DNA from: Pseudomonas rhodesiae
GTDB taxonomy: Bacteria; Pseudomonadota; Gammaproteobacteria; Pseudomonadales; Pseudomonadaceae
NCBI RefSeq assembly: GCF_007858255.1
Contig: NZ_VFEU01000038.1
Location: 1-33,239, forward strand
DNA length: 33,239 bases
Direction of reading: 5' to 3'
The position numbers were made by a program, and so were the translations under genes. Numbering within the stretch: position 1 is the first letter of the stretch; each line of letters begins with the position of its first letter. Shown in pieces: positions 1-6,482 of the stretch. The notes below the pieces were generated by a model, which did no database searches, was not told where the DNA came from, and worked only from the letters and a program-made list of their open reading frames with translations.

Positions 1-115
1 TGGGGTCCGGGTGGCGAAAACGTAAGAAATACTCGTCGAATTGATTGTTTTTTGATCATTTGGCGAGTTTAAAAGTTGCGCTAGGTGGTATGCCGGGGAA
101 ATACATGGCTACTTC

Positions 116-259
116 AGACCATCCCTAGAAGAAAACGCGGCGGCGGTGTCCATCGTGCTCAGCCCATCCGAGCTGTCGGCCCTGGATGGGATTTTCCCCG
201 CCGACGCCACTGCCGGTCTGCGCTACCCCGAGGCGGTGATGGCGATGTTGGAGATCTGA
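116..259 (+). pseudogene. 3' remnant of an aldo/keto reductase gene
   Basis: The frame ending in TGA at 257-259 reads SLEENAAAVSIVLSPSEL, then ALDGIFPADATAG and RYPEAVMAMLEI. This is the usual carboxy end of aldo/keto reductases of the YajO/Tas type (YLEEN...LS..EL..LD.IFP...AG.RYPE). The frame has a stop at 53-55 and no start codon or AKR catalytic region upstream, so only about the last 45 residues survive and the rest (barrel, Asp-Tyr-Lys-His tetrad) is missing. Similarity fades upstream of about position 116, where the DNA is AT-rich and unlike its neighbours. I read it as the remnant of a deletion or insertion event; the remnant itself is fairly sure, the exact 5' breakpoint is not. Confidence 0.6.
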
Positions 260-261
260 CA

Positions 262-294
262 CAAGCAGCGAGGCCCGCCAAGCCTCGCTGCTTG
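262..294. terminator. Perfect inverted repeat after the AKR remnant
   Basis: A perfect 12-bp stem (CAAGCAGCGAGG and its complement) with a 9-nt loop begins three bases after the remnant's stop codon. No T-run follows, so it is not a classical intrinsic terminator, but the location suggests it once ended the aldo/keto reductase transcript. Confidence 0.4.
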
Positions 295-322
295 CGCACG
301 CAGATATTGGCACCATCGTACC

Positions 323-349
323 TAAAGCTAACCGTACTCAAGCCGATAC
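323..349 (+). promoter_or_regulatory. FliA (sigma-28) promoter for the chemoreceptor gene
   Basis: TAAAGCTA at 323-330, an 11-nt spacer and GCCGATAC at 342-349 match the flagellar sigma factor consensus (TAAAGTTT, 11 nt, GCCGATAA): the first five -35 bases are identical, the spacing is exact and the -10 matches 7 of 8. It lies 57 bases before the start codon of a methyl-accepting chemotaxis protein, a gene class commonly transcribed by FliA in Pseudomonas. Confidence 0.8.
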
Positions 350-406
350 CCCTACGAAGCTCCAACAAAGCCGCGTCGACAATAAACGCTTCGTAAGGAC
401 GATCCC

Positions 407-2401
407 ATGCCCCCACTGCGCTCCATCCAAGCCCGCTATACCCTGTTTCTGGTGTTGTTCGTCCTGGTGTTATTCGTGTTGACCATCGTCGGCATCGGCC
501 AGTTGGTCGCGCCGACATTGCGCCACACCGAAGAGCAGGTGGTGCTCAACCGCATCGACGAGGTGGCGAAAAGCATCCAGGGCGAGCTGAACAAGGTTCA
601 GGCCCAGCAACGCAGCATCACCCAGACCATCCCGCTGCTGGACAGCGATGCCATCGACAAGGTCTTGCCTGGCCTGGTCGACCAGTACGGTGAGCTGAAG
701 GTGTTCGGCGGCGGTATCTGGCCACTGCCAAACCAGCGCACCCCAGGGCGCAACAAGCACAGCACGTTCTGGCACCGTGATGCCTCGGGCAAGCTGACGG
801 TCAATACCTTCTGGAACAGCGACCCGGCCCCCAACTATTACGACCAGAGCTGGTACAAGGGCGGCCTGGCCTCGCCGCGTGGCCAATGCGCCTGGGCCGC
901 CGCTTACAAGGACGACGCCAGCCAAGAGCCACGCACCAACTGCGCCATGGCGATCCAGCGCGATGGCGCGGCCTATGGCGTGGCCACGATTGACATCACC
1001 CTCGGTTTCTTCAACGAACTGGTGGCCAGCAAGGAAAAAGACATCGGCGGGCAGATGCTGATCGTCGAAGGCGACGGCAAGATCATCAGCAACAGCACGC
1101 GCCTGAACAGCCCGGTGGTGTTGAAAAACATCAGCGAACTGACCGCTTCCTCAGCCTTCGCCACCCAGGTCAGCAAAGCCCTGGCCCATCGCGACCAAGG
1201 CTTGCAGCGCAGCGAGTTCGATAACGGCGGCGTGGCCAGCACCTTCTATATGCGCCCGATCGAGGGTACGCCGTGGTTCCTCGCCACCGCCCTGCCCACC
1301 TCGTTGATCACCGCGCAGCGCGATGACGTACTCGGCACTTTGGCCCTGCTGCAAATCCCCATGGTATTGCTGCTGGTGCTGCTGGCCGCGTATGCGATCC
1401 GCAAACTGGTGCAGCGCATGAAGACGCTGAAAGCCAATATCGACGCACTGTCAACCGGCGATGCCGACCTGACGCGGCGCATCACCATCCGCGCCGAAGA
1501 CGAACTGGGCGCCATCGGCCATTCCGTCAACCGCTTTATCGTCTACCTGCAAAACATGATCGGCGAAGTGACCCAGGCCACCGCGGCCATGTCCACGGGG
1601 CTTGAGCAATTGCAGCAGACCTCGGCGCAGACCAACCAGATCCTGGTGCGTCATGCCTCGGAAACCGATCAGACCGTCACGGCCATCACCGAGATGAGTT
1701 CCACTGCCGAGACCGTGGCACAGAACGCCGCCGAAACCGCCGCGTTCACCCAGCGCGCCAACGAACACGCCGACCGCTCGCGCGTGGTGGTGGGAGAAGC
1801 GTCCAGCAGCGTCGGCGCGTTGATCGGCGAGGTCGCCAGCGCCACCCACACGGTGGAAAACATGCGCCAGGACGCCGCGCGCATCACCGAAACCCTTGAA
1901 GTGATCGGCGCGATTGCCGGCCAGACCAACCTGCTGGCGCTCAACGCGGCCATCGAAGCAGCGCGGGCCGGCGAGCAAGGCCGTGGTTTTGCGGTAGTGG
2001 CCGACGAAGTGCGGGCCCTGGCCGCGCGCACCCAGGCCAGCACCTCCCAGATCAACGAGATGCTCGCTCGATTGACCACGGGGGTGAGTTCCTCGGTCAC
2101 CGCCATGGAAAATACCCAGTCCAGTTGCCAATCGGCGGCGGACGCCACGGCACGGGTCAACACCGGCCTGGATGAAATGGCCGGTTCCGTCGGCCATATC
2201 CACAGCCTCAGCACCCAGATCGCCACCGCCGCCGAACAGCAAAGCGCGGTGACCGAGGAGATCAACCGCAGCATGGTGCAGATCCGACAAATGGTCGAAG
2301 ACCTGGTGCAGAGCGGTCACGCCACCGAAAACAATACTCAGAGCCTGCTGGAAGCCAATGGCCGGGTTATCAGCCTGATGAGTCGCTTCAAAGTCCGTTG
2401 A
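407..2401 (+). CDS. Methyl-accepting chemotaxis protein, dCache-type sensor
   Basis: This is a 664-residue transmembrane chemoreceptor that would pass ligand binding to CheW/CheA and so to the flagellar motor. The order is a short cytoplasmic tail, TM1 at about 12-34, a large periplasmic region to about 305 that fits a double Cache sensor, TM2 at about 308-330, a HAMP segment (LSTGDADLTRR), and a cytoplasmic signalling helix hairpin. The hairpin tip is unmistakable from residue 499: IGAIAGQTNLLALNAAIEAA then ARAGEQGRGFAVVADEVRAL. The C-terminus, with ISLMSRFKV, is typical of Pseudomonas receptors. There is no CheR-binding pentapeptide at the end. AAGGA at 395-399 supports the ATG. A FliA promoter lies upstream and a hairpin follows. 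The ligand cannot be read from sequence; dCache domains in Pseudomonas often bind amino acids, polyamines or organic acids. Confidence 0.95.
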   Translation: MPPLRSIQARYTLFLVLFVLVLFVLTIVGIGQLVAPTLRHTEEQVVLNRIDEVAKSIQGELNKVQAQQRSITQTIPLLDSDAIDKVLPGLVDQYGELKVFGGGIWPLPNQRTPGRNKHSTFWHRDASGKLTVNTFWNSDPAPNYYDQSWYKGGLASPRGQCAWAAAYKDDASQEPRTNCAMAIQRDGAAYGVATIDITLGFFNELVASKEKDIGGQMLIVEGDGKIISNSTRLNSPVVLKNISELTASSAFATQVSKALAHRDQGLQRSEFDNGGVASTFYMRPIEGTPWFLATALPTSLITAQRDDVLGTLALLQIPMVLLLVLLAAYAIRKLVQRMKTLKANIDALSTGDADLTRRITIRAEDELGAIGHSVNRFIVYLQNMIGEVTQATAAMSTGLEQLQQTSAQTNQILVRHASETDQTVTAITEMSSTAETVAQNAAETAAFTQRANEHADRSRVVVGEASSSVGALIGEVASATHTVENMRQDAARITETLEVIGAIAGQTNLLALNAAIEAARAGEQGRGFAVVADEVRALAARTQASTSQINEMLARLTTGVSSSVTAMENTQSSCQSAADATARVNTGLDEMAGSVGHIHSLSTQIATAAEQQSAVTEEINRSMVQIRQMVEDLVQSGHATENNTQSLLEANGRVISLMSRFKVR

Positions 2402-2414
2402 ACAGCGTTTGAGA

Positions 2415-2437
2415 ACTCCCGTGCAAAGCACGGGAGT
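2415..2437 (+). terminator. Hairpin terminator after the chemoreceptor
   Basis: ACTCCCGTGC-AAA-GCACGGGAGT is a perfect 10-bp stem with a 3-nt loop, 13 bases after the stop codon. Only scattered T residues follow, so termination strength is uncertain. Confidence 0.6.
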
Positions 2438-2490
2438 CAGACTATTCTGACAGTTCGAGATACTTCTTCCCGCCACACAGGAGGTGTGTC

Positions 2491-2949
2491 ATGCGCGCTG
2501 TCGAGCAGTCGGTCCGCTTGGAGCGGATCAGTCAGGAACGCTTTATCAATGCCCCCCTTGAAACTGTCTATGACTACGTAACCCAACCGGACCGCTGGCA
2601 CGAATGGCACCCCACTTCCCTCGGTGCAGAGACCGGCACCAGCGGCTCTTTGGGTGCCGGTTCACGCTTTACCGAGATGATCGACCTGCTCGGCGTACGC
2701 GTCCCCATGAGCTACCGCGTGCAGATCGCCCGGCGCCCCCACGAATTCAAATGCGTGTTCACCTCCCTGGCCGTTGACGGCTCGATCCACTACTTCCTGC
2801 AACCGTTTCGCGACGGCACGCTGTTTAAACGGGTGCTGACCTACGAAACCGAATTGCAACTGGCGACCTTGCACGAGCGCATGCACGAACTGTCGGCCAT
2901 CGTCCTGGACCGTCTGAAGCAGCGCCTGGAACATCCGCCCTTTGTATAA
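2491..2949 (+). CDS. SRPBCC family (polyketide cyclase/dehydrase-like) protein
   Basis: A 152-residue soluble protein with the START/SRPBCC pattern. The N-terminal strand ISQERFINAPLETVYDYVT is followed by PDRWHEWHP, the usual 'P..W..W.P' turn, then a beta sheet and a long C-terminal helix (MHELSAIVLDRLKQRLE). Such proteins form a helix-grip fold around a hydrophobic cavity and bind lipids or small aromatics; the ligand here is unknown. An excellent AGGAGGTG at 2479-2486 precedes the ATG. The gene stands alone after the chemoreceptor terminator and a possible -10 box for the next gene overlaps its stop codon. No signal peptide is seen. Fold assignment is good, function unassigned. Confidence 0.8.
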   Translation: MRAVEQSVRLERISQERFINAPLETVYDYVTQPDRWHEWHPTSLGAETGTSGSLGAGSRFTEMIDLLGVRVPMSYRVQIARRPHEFKCVFTSLAVDGSIHYFLQPFRDGTLFKRVLTYETELQLATLHERMHELSAIVLDRLKQRLEHPPFV

Positions 2950-2950
2950 T
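2945..2950 (+). promoter_or_regulatory. Candidate -10 box for the DUF411 gene
   Basis: A perfect TATAAT overlaps the stop codon of the SRPBCC gene, 80 bases before the DUF411 start. No good -35 lies 16-18 bases upstream, so if real it may need an activator; this is only a candidate. Confidence 0.3.
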
Positions 2951-3029
2951 TTAGAAACATTACACTGTCGTCCCGTCCGTAAAAGCGCGGAGAATGCCGG
3001 GCTTATCGCCCCTATTGGATGAGACTCCG

Positions 3030-3476
3030 ATGAAAACTCCACTGCGATTGGCCCTGCTGTCCGCCCTCTTCACCACTACCCTGGCCCAAGCCGCCGACCT
3101 GATCCCCATCGATGTACACCGTGACGCCAACTGCGGCTGTTGCAAAAAGTGGATCAGCCATCTGGAAAACAATGGGTTCAAGGTCAATGACCATGTCGAA
3201 ACCGATATGAGCGCCGTCAAACAACGCCTCGGCGTGGCGCCGCGCCTGAACTCTTGCCACACCGCCGTGATCGACGGCAAGTTCGTTGAGGGCCATGTGC
3301 CCGCCGAGCAGGTGTTGGCGCTGCGCAAGCGCGACGACCTGCTGGGCGTTGCCGCACCGGGCATGCCCATGGGCTCGCCGGGCATGGAAATGGACGGACA
3401 TGCCGATGCCTACCAGGTCATCGGACTGCGCCGTGACGGCACGGATGAGGTGGTGGCCGATTACCCGGCACACTGA
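3030..3476 (+). CDS. Periplasmic DUF411 metal-binding protein
   Basis: The ATG at 3030 is chosen over an in-frame ATG at 2994 because it gives a clean Sec signal peptide (MKTPLRLALLSALFTTTLAQA, cut before ADLIP). The mature part carries the DUF411 signature DANCGCCKKW (Cys35, Cys37, Cys38), SCHTAVIDGKFVEGHVP with Cys76 and His77, and a Met/His-rich stretch at about 112-124 (MPMGSPGMEMDGH). DUF411 proteins have a thioredoxin-like fold and are often found near copper resistance genes, so a role in periplasmic copper binding is plausible but inferred. No copper ATPase or CueR gene is in the window. The next gene starts three bases after the stop, so the two are probably co-transcribed. Confidence 0.85.
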   Translation: MKTPLRLALLSALFTTTLAQAADLIPIDVHRDANCGCCKKWISHLENNGFKVNDHVETDMSAVKQRLGVAPRLNSCHTAVIDGKFVEGHVPAEQVLALRKRDDLLGVAAPGMPMGSPGMEMDGHADAYQVIGLRRDGTDEVVADYPAH

Positions 3477-3479
3477 TCG

Positions 3480-3923
3480 GTGCTGATGGGTTACCTGGGG
3501 CTGTTCGTCGCCGCGTTCGGTGCGGCGACGCTGCTGCCCCTGCAATCGGAAGCCGTGCTGGTGGGCCTGCTGCTCAGCGGCCACTACAACGTGTGGTGGT
3601 TGTTGGCGGTCGCCACCCTGGGCAATGTACTGGGCTCGCTGGTCAATTGGTGGCTGGGCCGCTGGGTGGAGCATTTCAAACAGCGGCGCTGGTTTCCGGT
3701 CAACGAGCGGCAACTGCAAACGGCCCGTCGCCACTACGCACGCTGGGGGCACTGGACCCTGCTGCTCAGTTGGGTGCCGATCATCGGCGACCCGCTGACC
3801 CTGGTGGCCGGTGTGATGCGCGAACCACTGTGGCGTTTTCTGGTGGTGGTCACGTTGGCCAAAGGTCTGCGCTATGGCGTGCTGGCGGCAATTACCTTGC
3901 AGTGGGTGTTAATCCCGCGTTAA
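3480..3923 (+). CDS. YqaA/DedA-like small integral membrane protein
   Basis: A 147-residue inner membrane protein of the SNARE-associated/DedA-like YqaA group. The N-terminal part GLFVAAFGAATLLPLQSEAV and the segment TLGNVLGSLVNWWLGRW are diagnostic; RRHYARWGHW and the WVPIIGDPLTLVAGVMR turn complete the family core. There are about four hydrophobic segments. I prefer GTG at 3480 because family members begin ML-x-YLGLF; ATG at 3486 is the alternative. It begins three bases after the DUF411 stop and is probably translated with it. DedA-superfamily proteins are linked to lipid carrier recycling and membrane homeostasis, but the YqaA branch has no settled role. Confidence 0.85.
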   Translation: MLMGYLGLFVAAFGAATLLPLQSEAVLVGLLLSGHYNVWWLLAVATLGNVLGSLVNWWLGRWVEHFKQRRWFPVNERQLQTARRHYARWGHWTLLLSWVPIIGDPLTLVAGVMREPLWRFLVVVTLAKGLRYGVLAAITLQWVLIPR

Positions 3924-3968
3924 TCCTCTCGCAACAGCATCCCAACACCTGTTTCAGGAGATGACACC

Positions 3969-4970
3969 ATGCCGCCAAACCGCGTCCTTTATATCGCCGG
4001 CCTGTTCATGGCCAGCAGTGTCCCCGCCCTCGCCGCGACTTACGGCCCCGAGTTACAGGGCTTTCAATACCCCTATCCGCTTGCGCATTTCAGCTTTGAG
4101 TCCCAAGGCAAAACCCTGCAAATGGGCTACATGGACGTGCCGGCCAGCGGCAAGCCCAACGGGCGCAGCGTCGTGCTGATGCACGGCAAGAACTTCTGCG
4201 CGGCGACTTGGGAGGGCTCGATCAAGGCCCTGAGCGACGCCGGTTACCGCGTGATCGCCCCGGACCAGATCGGCTTTTGTACCTCCAGCAAGCCGGAGCA
4301 TTACCAGTACAGCTTCCAGCAGTTGGCGCTCAACACCCATCAACTGCTGGAAAAACTCGGCATCCCCAAGGCCACCCTGCTCGGCCACTCCACCGGCGGC
4401 ATGCTCGCCACTCGGTATGCGCTGATGTACCCCGCGCAGACCGAGCAACTGGCTTTGGTCAACCCCATCGGCCTGGAAGACTGGAAAGCTCTCGGCGTGC
4501 CGTACCTGAGTGTTGATCAGTGGTACCGACGTGAGCTGAAAGTCAGCGCCGAAAGCATCCGCCAGTACCAGCTCAACACTTATTACGTCGGGCGCTGGAA
4601 GCCGGAATACGAGCGTTGGGTCGATATGTACGCCGGCTTGAGCAACGGCCCCGGGCATAAACGGGTCGCGTGGAACTCGGCGCTGATCTACGACATGATT
4701 TATTCCCAGCCGGTGTATTACGAATTCAAAGACGTACAGGTGCCGACCTTGCTACTGATCGGCACTGCCGATAACACCGCGATCAATAAGGCAATGGCGC
4801 CGCCCGAGGTCAAGGCCAAACTCGGCAACTACGCCGTGCTGGGCAAGCAGGTCGCCAAGCTGATTCCCCACGCTACTCTGGTCGAATTCCCTGGCTTGGG
4901 GCACGCGCCGCAAATGGAAGAACCGGCGCGGTTTCATCAAGCGTTGTTGCAGGGCTTGAACGCCCTTTAA
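3969..4970 (+). CDS. Exported alpha/beta hydrolase (serine nucleophile)
   Basis: A 333-residue alpha/beta hydrolase with an N-terminal signal peptide (VLYIAGLFMASSVPALAA) and so probably periplasmic. It shows an oxyanion-hole loop LMHGKNFCAATWEG at about 70-83, the nucleophile elbow GHSTGG with Ser141, an acid region LLIGTADNTA and the catalytic His in GLGHAPQMEEP near the C-terminus. This is a complete Ser-Asp-His set. AGGAG at 3956-3960 fixes the start. A hydroxyacid dehydrogenase follows 24 bases downstream and may be co-transcribed, which could link the two in catabolism of an ester, but the substrate is not readable. A second exported alpha/beta hydrolase at 24114 uses a different (Asp) nucleophile and is not a close copy. 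Confidence 0.85.
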   Translation: MPPNRVLYIAGLFMASSVPALAATYGPELQGFQYPYPLAHFSFESQGKTLQMGYMDVPASGKPNGRSVVLMHGKNFCAATWEGSIKALSDAGYRVIAPDQIGFCTSSKPEHYQYSFQQLALNTHQLLEKLGIPKATLLGHSTGGMLATRYALMYPAQTEQLALVNPIGLEDWKALGVPYLSVDQWYRRELKVSAESIRQYQLNTYYVGRWKPEYERWVDMYAGLSNGPGHKRVAWNSALIYDMIYSQPVYYEFKDVQVPTLLLIGTADNTAINKAMAPPEVKAKLGNYAVLGKQVAKLIPHATLVEFPGLGHAPQMEEPARFHQALLQGLNAL

Positions 4971-4994
4971 CCCAACATTCGGAGGCACGCGTAA

Positions 4995-5948
4995 ATGGCG
5001 CTACAGATCGCTGTGATTGATGACTGGCAGCAAGTCGCCTCTGGCGTGGTGGATTGGTCGGCCCTGGCCCCCCTGGGCCAGGTGCATTTCCTCCACGATT
5101 ACCCGGCGGATACCGCGACCCTGATCGAGCGCTTGCAAGGGTTCGAAGTGATTTGCGTAATGCGCGAACGCACAGTGTTCGACAAAGCCCTGCTGCAAGG
5201 CCTGCCGCGCCTCAAGCTGCTGGTGACCGGCGGCATGCGCAATGCCGCCCTTGATATCGGCGCCGCCCAGGCACTGGGCATTCAGGTGTGCGGCACCGAC
5301 AGCTATAAACACGCAGCGCCGGAACTGACCTGGGCGCTGATCATGGCCTGCACCCGCAACCTGCTGGCCGAAGCCAATGCCCTGCGCGCCGGGGGTTGGC
5401 AGTTGGGTCTGGGTGGCGACTTGCACGGCAAGACCCTGGGGATTCTCGGGCTGGGCAGCATCGGCCAGAAGGTCGCCGGGTTCGGCCAGGCGTTCGGCAT
5501 GCGCGTGATCGCCTGGAGCCAGAACCTCACGCCGGAACGCGCCGCTGCGGCGGGAGTGACCTGGGTCAGCAAGCAGCAGTTGTTCGAGCAGGCCGATATC
5601 CTCAGCGTCCATCTGGTGCTCAGCGAACGTAGCCGGGGGCTGGTGGATGCCCAAGCCTTGGCCTGGATGAAGCCGAGCGCGCGCCTCGTTAACACCGCTC
5701 GCGGGCCGATCGTCGATGAACAGGCCCTGATCCAGGCACTGCAATCCGGCCGCTTAGCCGGCGCAGCGCTGGGTGTATATGGCCAGGAGCCACTTCCCGT
5801 CGATCACCCTTTCCGGCACCTGTCCAATGTGCTGGCCACGCCTCATGTGGGTTATGTCAGCGAGCAGAACTACCGGCAGTTCTATGGGCAAATGATTGAA
5901 GACATCATCGCCTGGGCCGGGGGCGCGCCGATTCGGTTGCTGGGTTGA
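4995..5948 (+). CDS. D-2-hydroxyacid dehydrogenase family protein
   Basis: A 317-residue NAD(P)-dependent dehydrogenase of the D-isomer 2-hydroxyacid family. The nucleotide-binding motif LGILGLGSIGQKVAGFG lies at about 150-166. Catalytic residues sit in NTARGPIVDE (Arg), YGQEPLP (Glu) and ATPHVGYVS (His). The N-terminal catalytic half, with CVMRERTVFD and KLLVTGGMRNAALD, is typical of a soil-bacterial branch close to phosphoglycerate dehydrogenases, but the protein lacks an ACT domain. It would interconvert a 2-hydroxy and a 2-oxo acid in the cytoplasm; substrate unknown. GGAGG at 4981-4985 supports the ATG. It is likely cotranscribed with the exported hydrolase. Confidence 0.9.
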   Translation: MALQIAVIDDWQQVASGVVDWSALAPLGQVHFLHDYPADTATLIERLQGFEVICVMRERTVFDKALLQGLPRLKLLVTGGMRNAALDIGAAQALGIQVCGTDSYKHAAPELTWALIMACTRNLLAEANALRAGGWQLGLGGDLHGKTLGILGLGSIGQKVAGFGQAFGMRVIAWSQNLTPERAAAAGVTWVSKQQLFEQADILSVHLVLSERSRGLVDAQALAWMKPSARLVNTARGPIVDEQALIQALQSGRLAGAALGVYGQEPLPVDHPFRHLSNVLATPHVGYVSEQNYRQFYGQMIEDIIAWAGGAPIRLLG

Positions 5949-5960
5949 CTGCGTCATGGA

Positions 5961-6076
5961 GCGAGCTGGCCTGCGCAGCGCTCCCCAATGGTGCACAGGG
6001 TGCATCAGATAGGTCGCAGGTCCTTTCTTGGGGCGACAATGTCGCCCAGCGCAGGGCAAGCCTGCTCACCACCGAA
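5961..6076. repeat. REP/BIME-like palindromic region
   Basis: Three pieces resemble Pseudomonas REP elements. GCTGGCCTGCGCAGCG at 5965-5980 recurs inverted in the REP near 32966. A 7-bp hairpin GGGCGAC-AAT-GTCGCCC lies at 6031-6047. A REP-head-like GCAGGGCAAGCCTGCTCACC lies at 6051-6070. They lie after the dehydrogenase stop codon, the usual place for such repeats, and may act as transcript end or 3' stabiliser. Confidence 0.5.
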
Positions 6077-6373
6077 TGAATGCGGTCTTGCCTGGGGCAA
6101 ATAGGTGCAAAGTGCCATCACGCTCCCGCCCGCCAGCGGTTTTCCCGCATCGCATAAGGTTACAAGTTTTTTGTCCTACAAAATTCATGTAGAAACCCTA
6201 CGCTGTCTGGGATCTGTCCTAGACTGATGACCGATGGGTCCCTTCCAAAAAAAAAACCCCGCGAAAAAAATCTAAACTTTCCAACTCTGCCATTGGTCAG
6301 GTTTAGGTAAGGCGCGCCAGTGCGGTTTACGCCGGTTGCCGTCTATCCAACTTTTTAACGCTAACCGTGCAAC
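6077..6373 (+). other. Non-coding region upstream of glgA
   Basis: No gene is supported here; the in-frame ATG at 6336 is far from any good ribosome binding site and would only lengthen GlgA by residues not seen in the family. The stretch holds an A10-CCCCGCG-A7 tract at 6247-6270, likely to be bent, about 110-125 bases before the candidate sigma-54 -12 element. CTACGCT at 6198-6204 and CTAGACT at 6219-6225 resemble the RpoS -10 pattern CTAYRCT, but no -35 supports them. Confidence 0.4.
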
Positions 6374-6389
6374 TGGCATACGCCTTGCC
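6374..6389 (+). promoter_or_regulatory. Candidate sigma-54 (RpoN) promoter of the glgA operon
   Basis: TGGCATACGCCTTGCC has GG at 6375-6376 and GC at 6387-6388, the exact -24/-12 spacing. It matches TGGCA and TTGC of the consensus TGGCAC-N5-TTGC. Transcription would start near 6400, leaving an 83-nt leader. The same bases form TGGCA-N7-TGCCA, so a dimeric regulator site is an alternative reading. Confidence 0.5.
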
Positions 6390-6414
6390 AGATTTGTCAT
6401 GCGCTTGTGCGCCT

Positions 6415-6431
6415 GGCCGCAGGATGCGGTC
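6415..6431 (+). promoter_or_regulatory. Candidate RsmA/CsrA-binding hairpin in the glgA leader
   Basis: GGCCGCA-GGA-TGCGGTC folds into a 7-bp stem (one G-U pair) presenting GGA in a three-base loop, with AGGAUG matching the core of the CsrA/RsmA consensus. Two more GGA triplets occur in the leader, at 6435-6437 and within the Shine-Dalgarno at 6473-6475. That layout fits CsrA-type repression of translation, known for glycogen genes in E. coli; binding here is inferred. Confidence 0.5.
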
Positions 6432-6437
6432 ATCGGA

Positions 6438-6460
6438 GCTAATGGCAGCGGGCCATTAGC
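6438..6460 (+). promoter_or_regulatory. Leader hairpin just upstream of the glgA ribosome binding site
   Basis: GCTAATGGC-AGCGG-GCCATTAGC is a perfect 9-bp stem with a 5-nt loop, ending 12 bases before the GGAGAG Shine-Dalgarno at 6473. No T-run follows, so it looks like an mRNA structure that stabilises or positions the leader and not a terminator. Confidence 0.5.
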
Positions 6461-6482
6461 CGACCAACACGTGGAGAGAACT

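Noticed and set aside
85..396. Plus-strand frame covering the AKR remnant and the FliA promoter
   Set aside because: Different frame from the AKR homology, no ribosome binding site, Arg-rich composition without motifs.
1451..2476. Long minus-strand reading frame of 341 codons opposite the chemoreceptor
   Set aside because: His/Gly/Arg-rich product without family motifs; a GC-rich antisense shadow of a clear gene. The same applies to minus-strand frames at 9549-11279, 11864-13597, 15184-17160 and 31488-33149.
6336..6482. Earlier in-frame ATG that would extend GlgA by 49 residues
   Set aside because: No ribosome binding site, and the extension covers the candidate sigma-54 promoter and leader hairpins; ATG 6483 has GGAGAG and the usual MISAA start.
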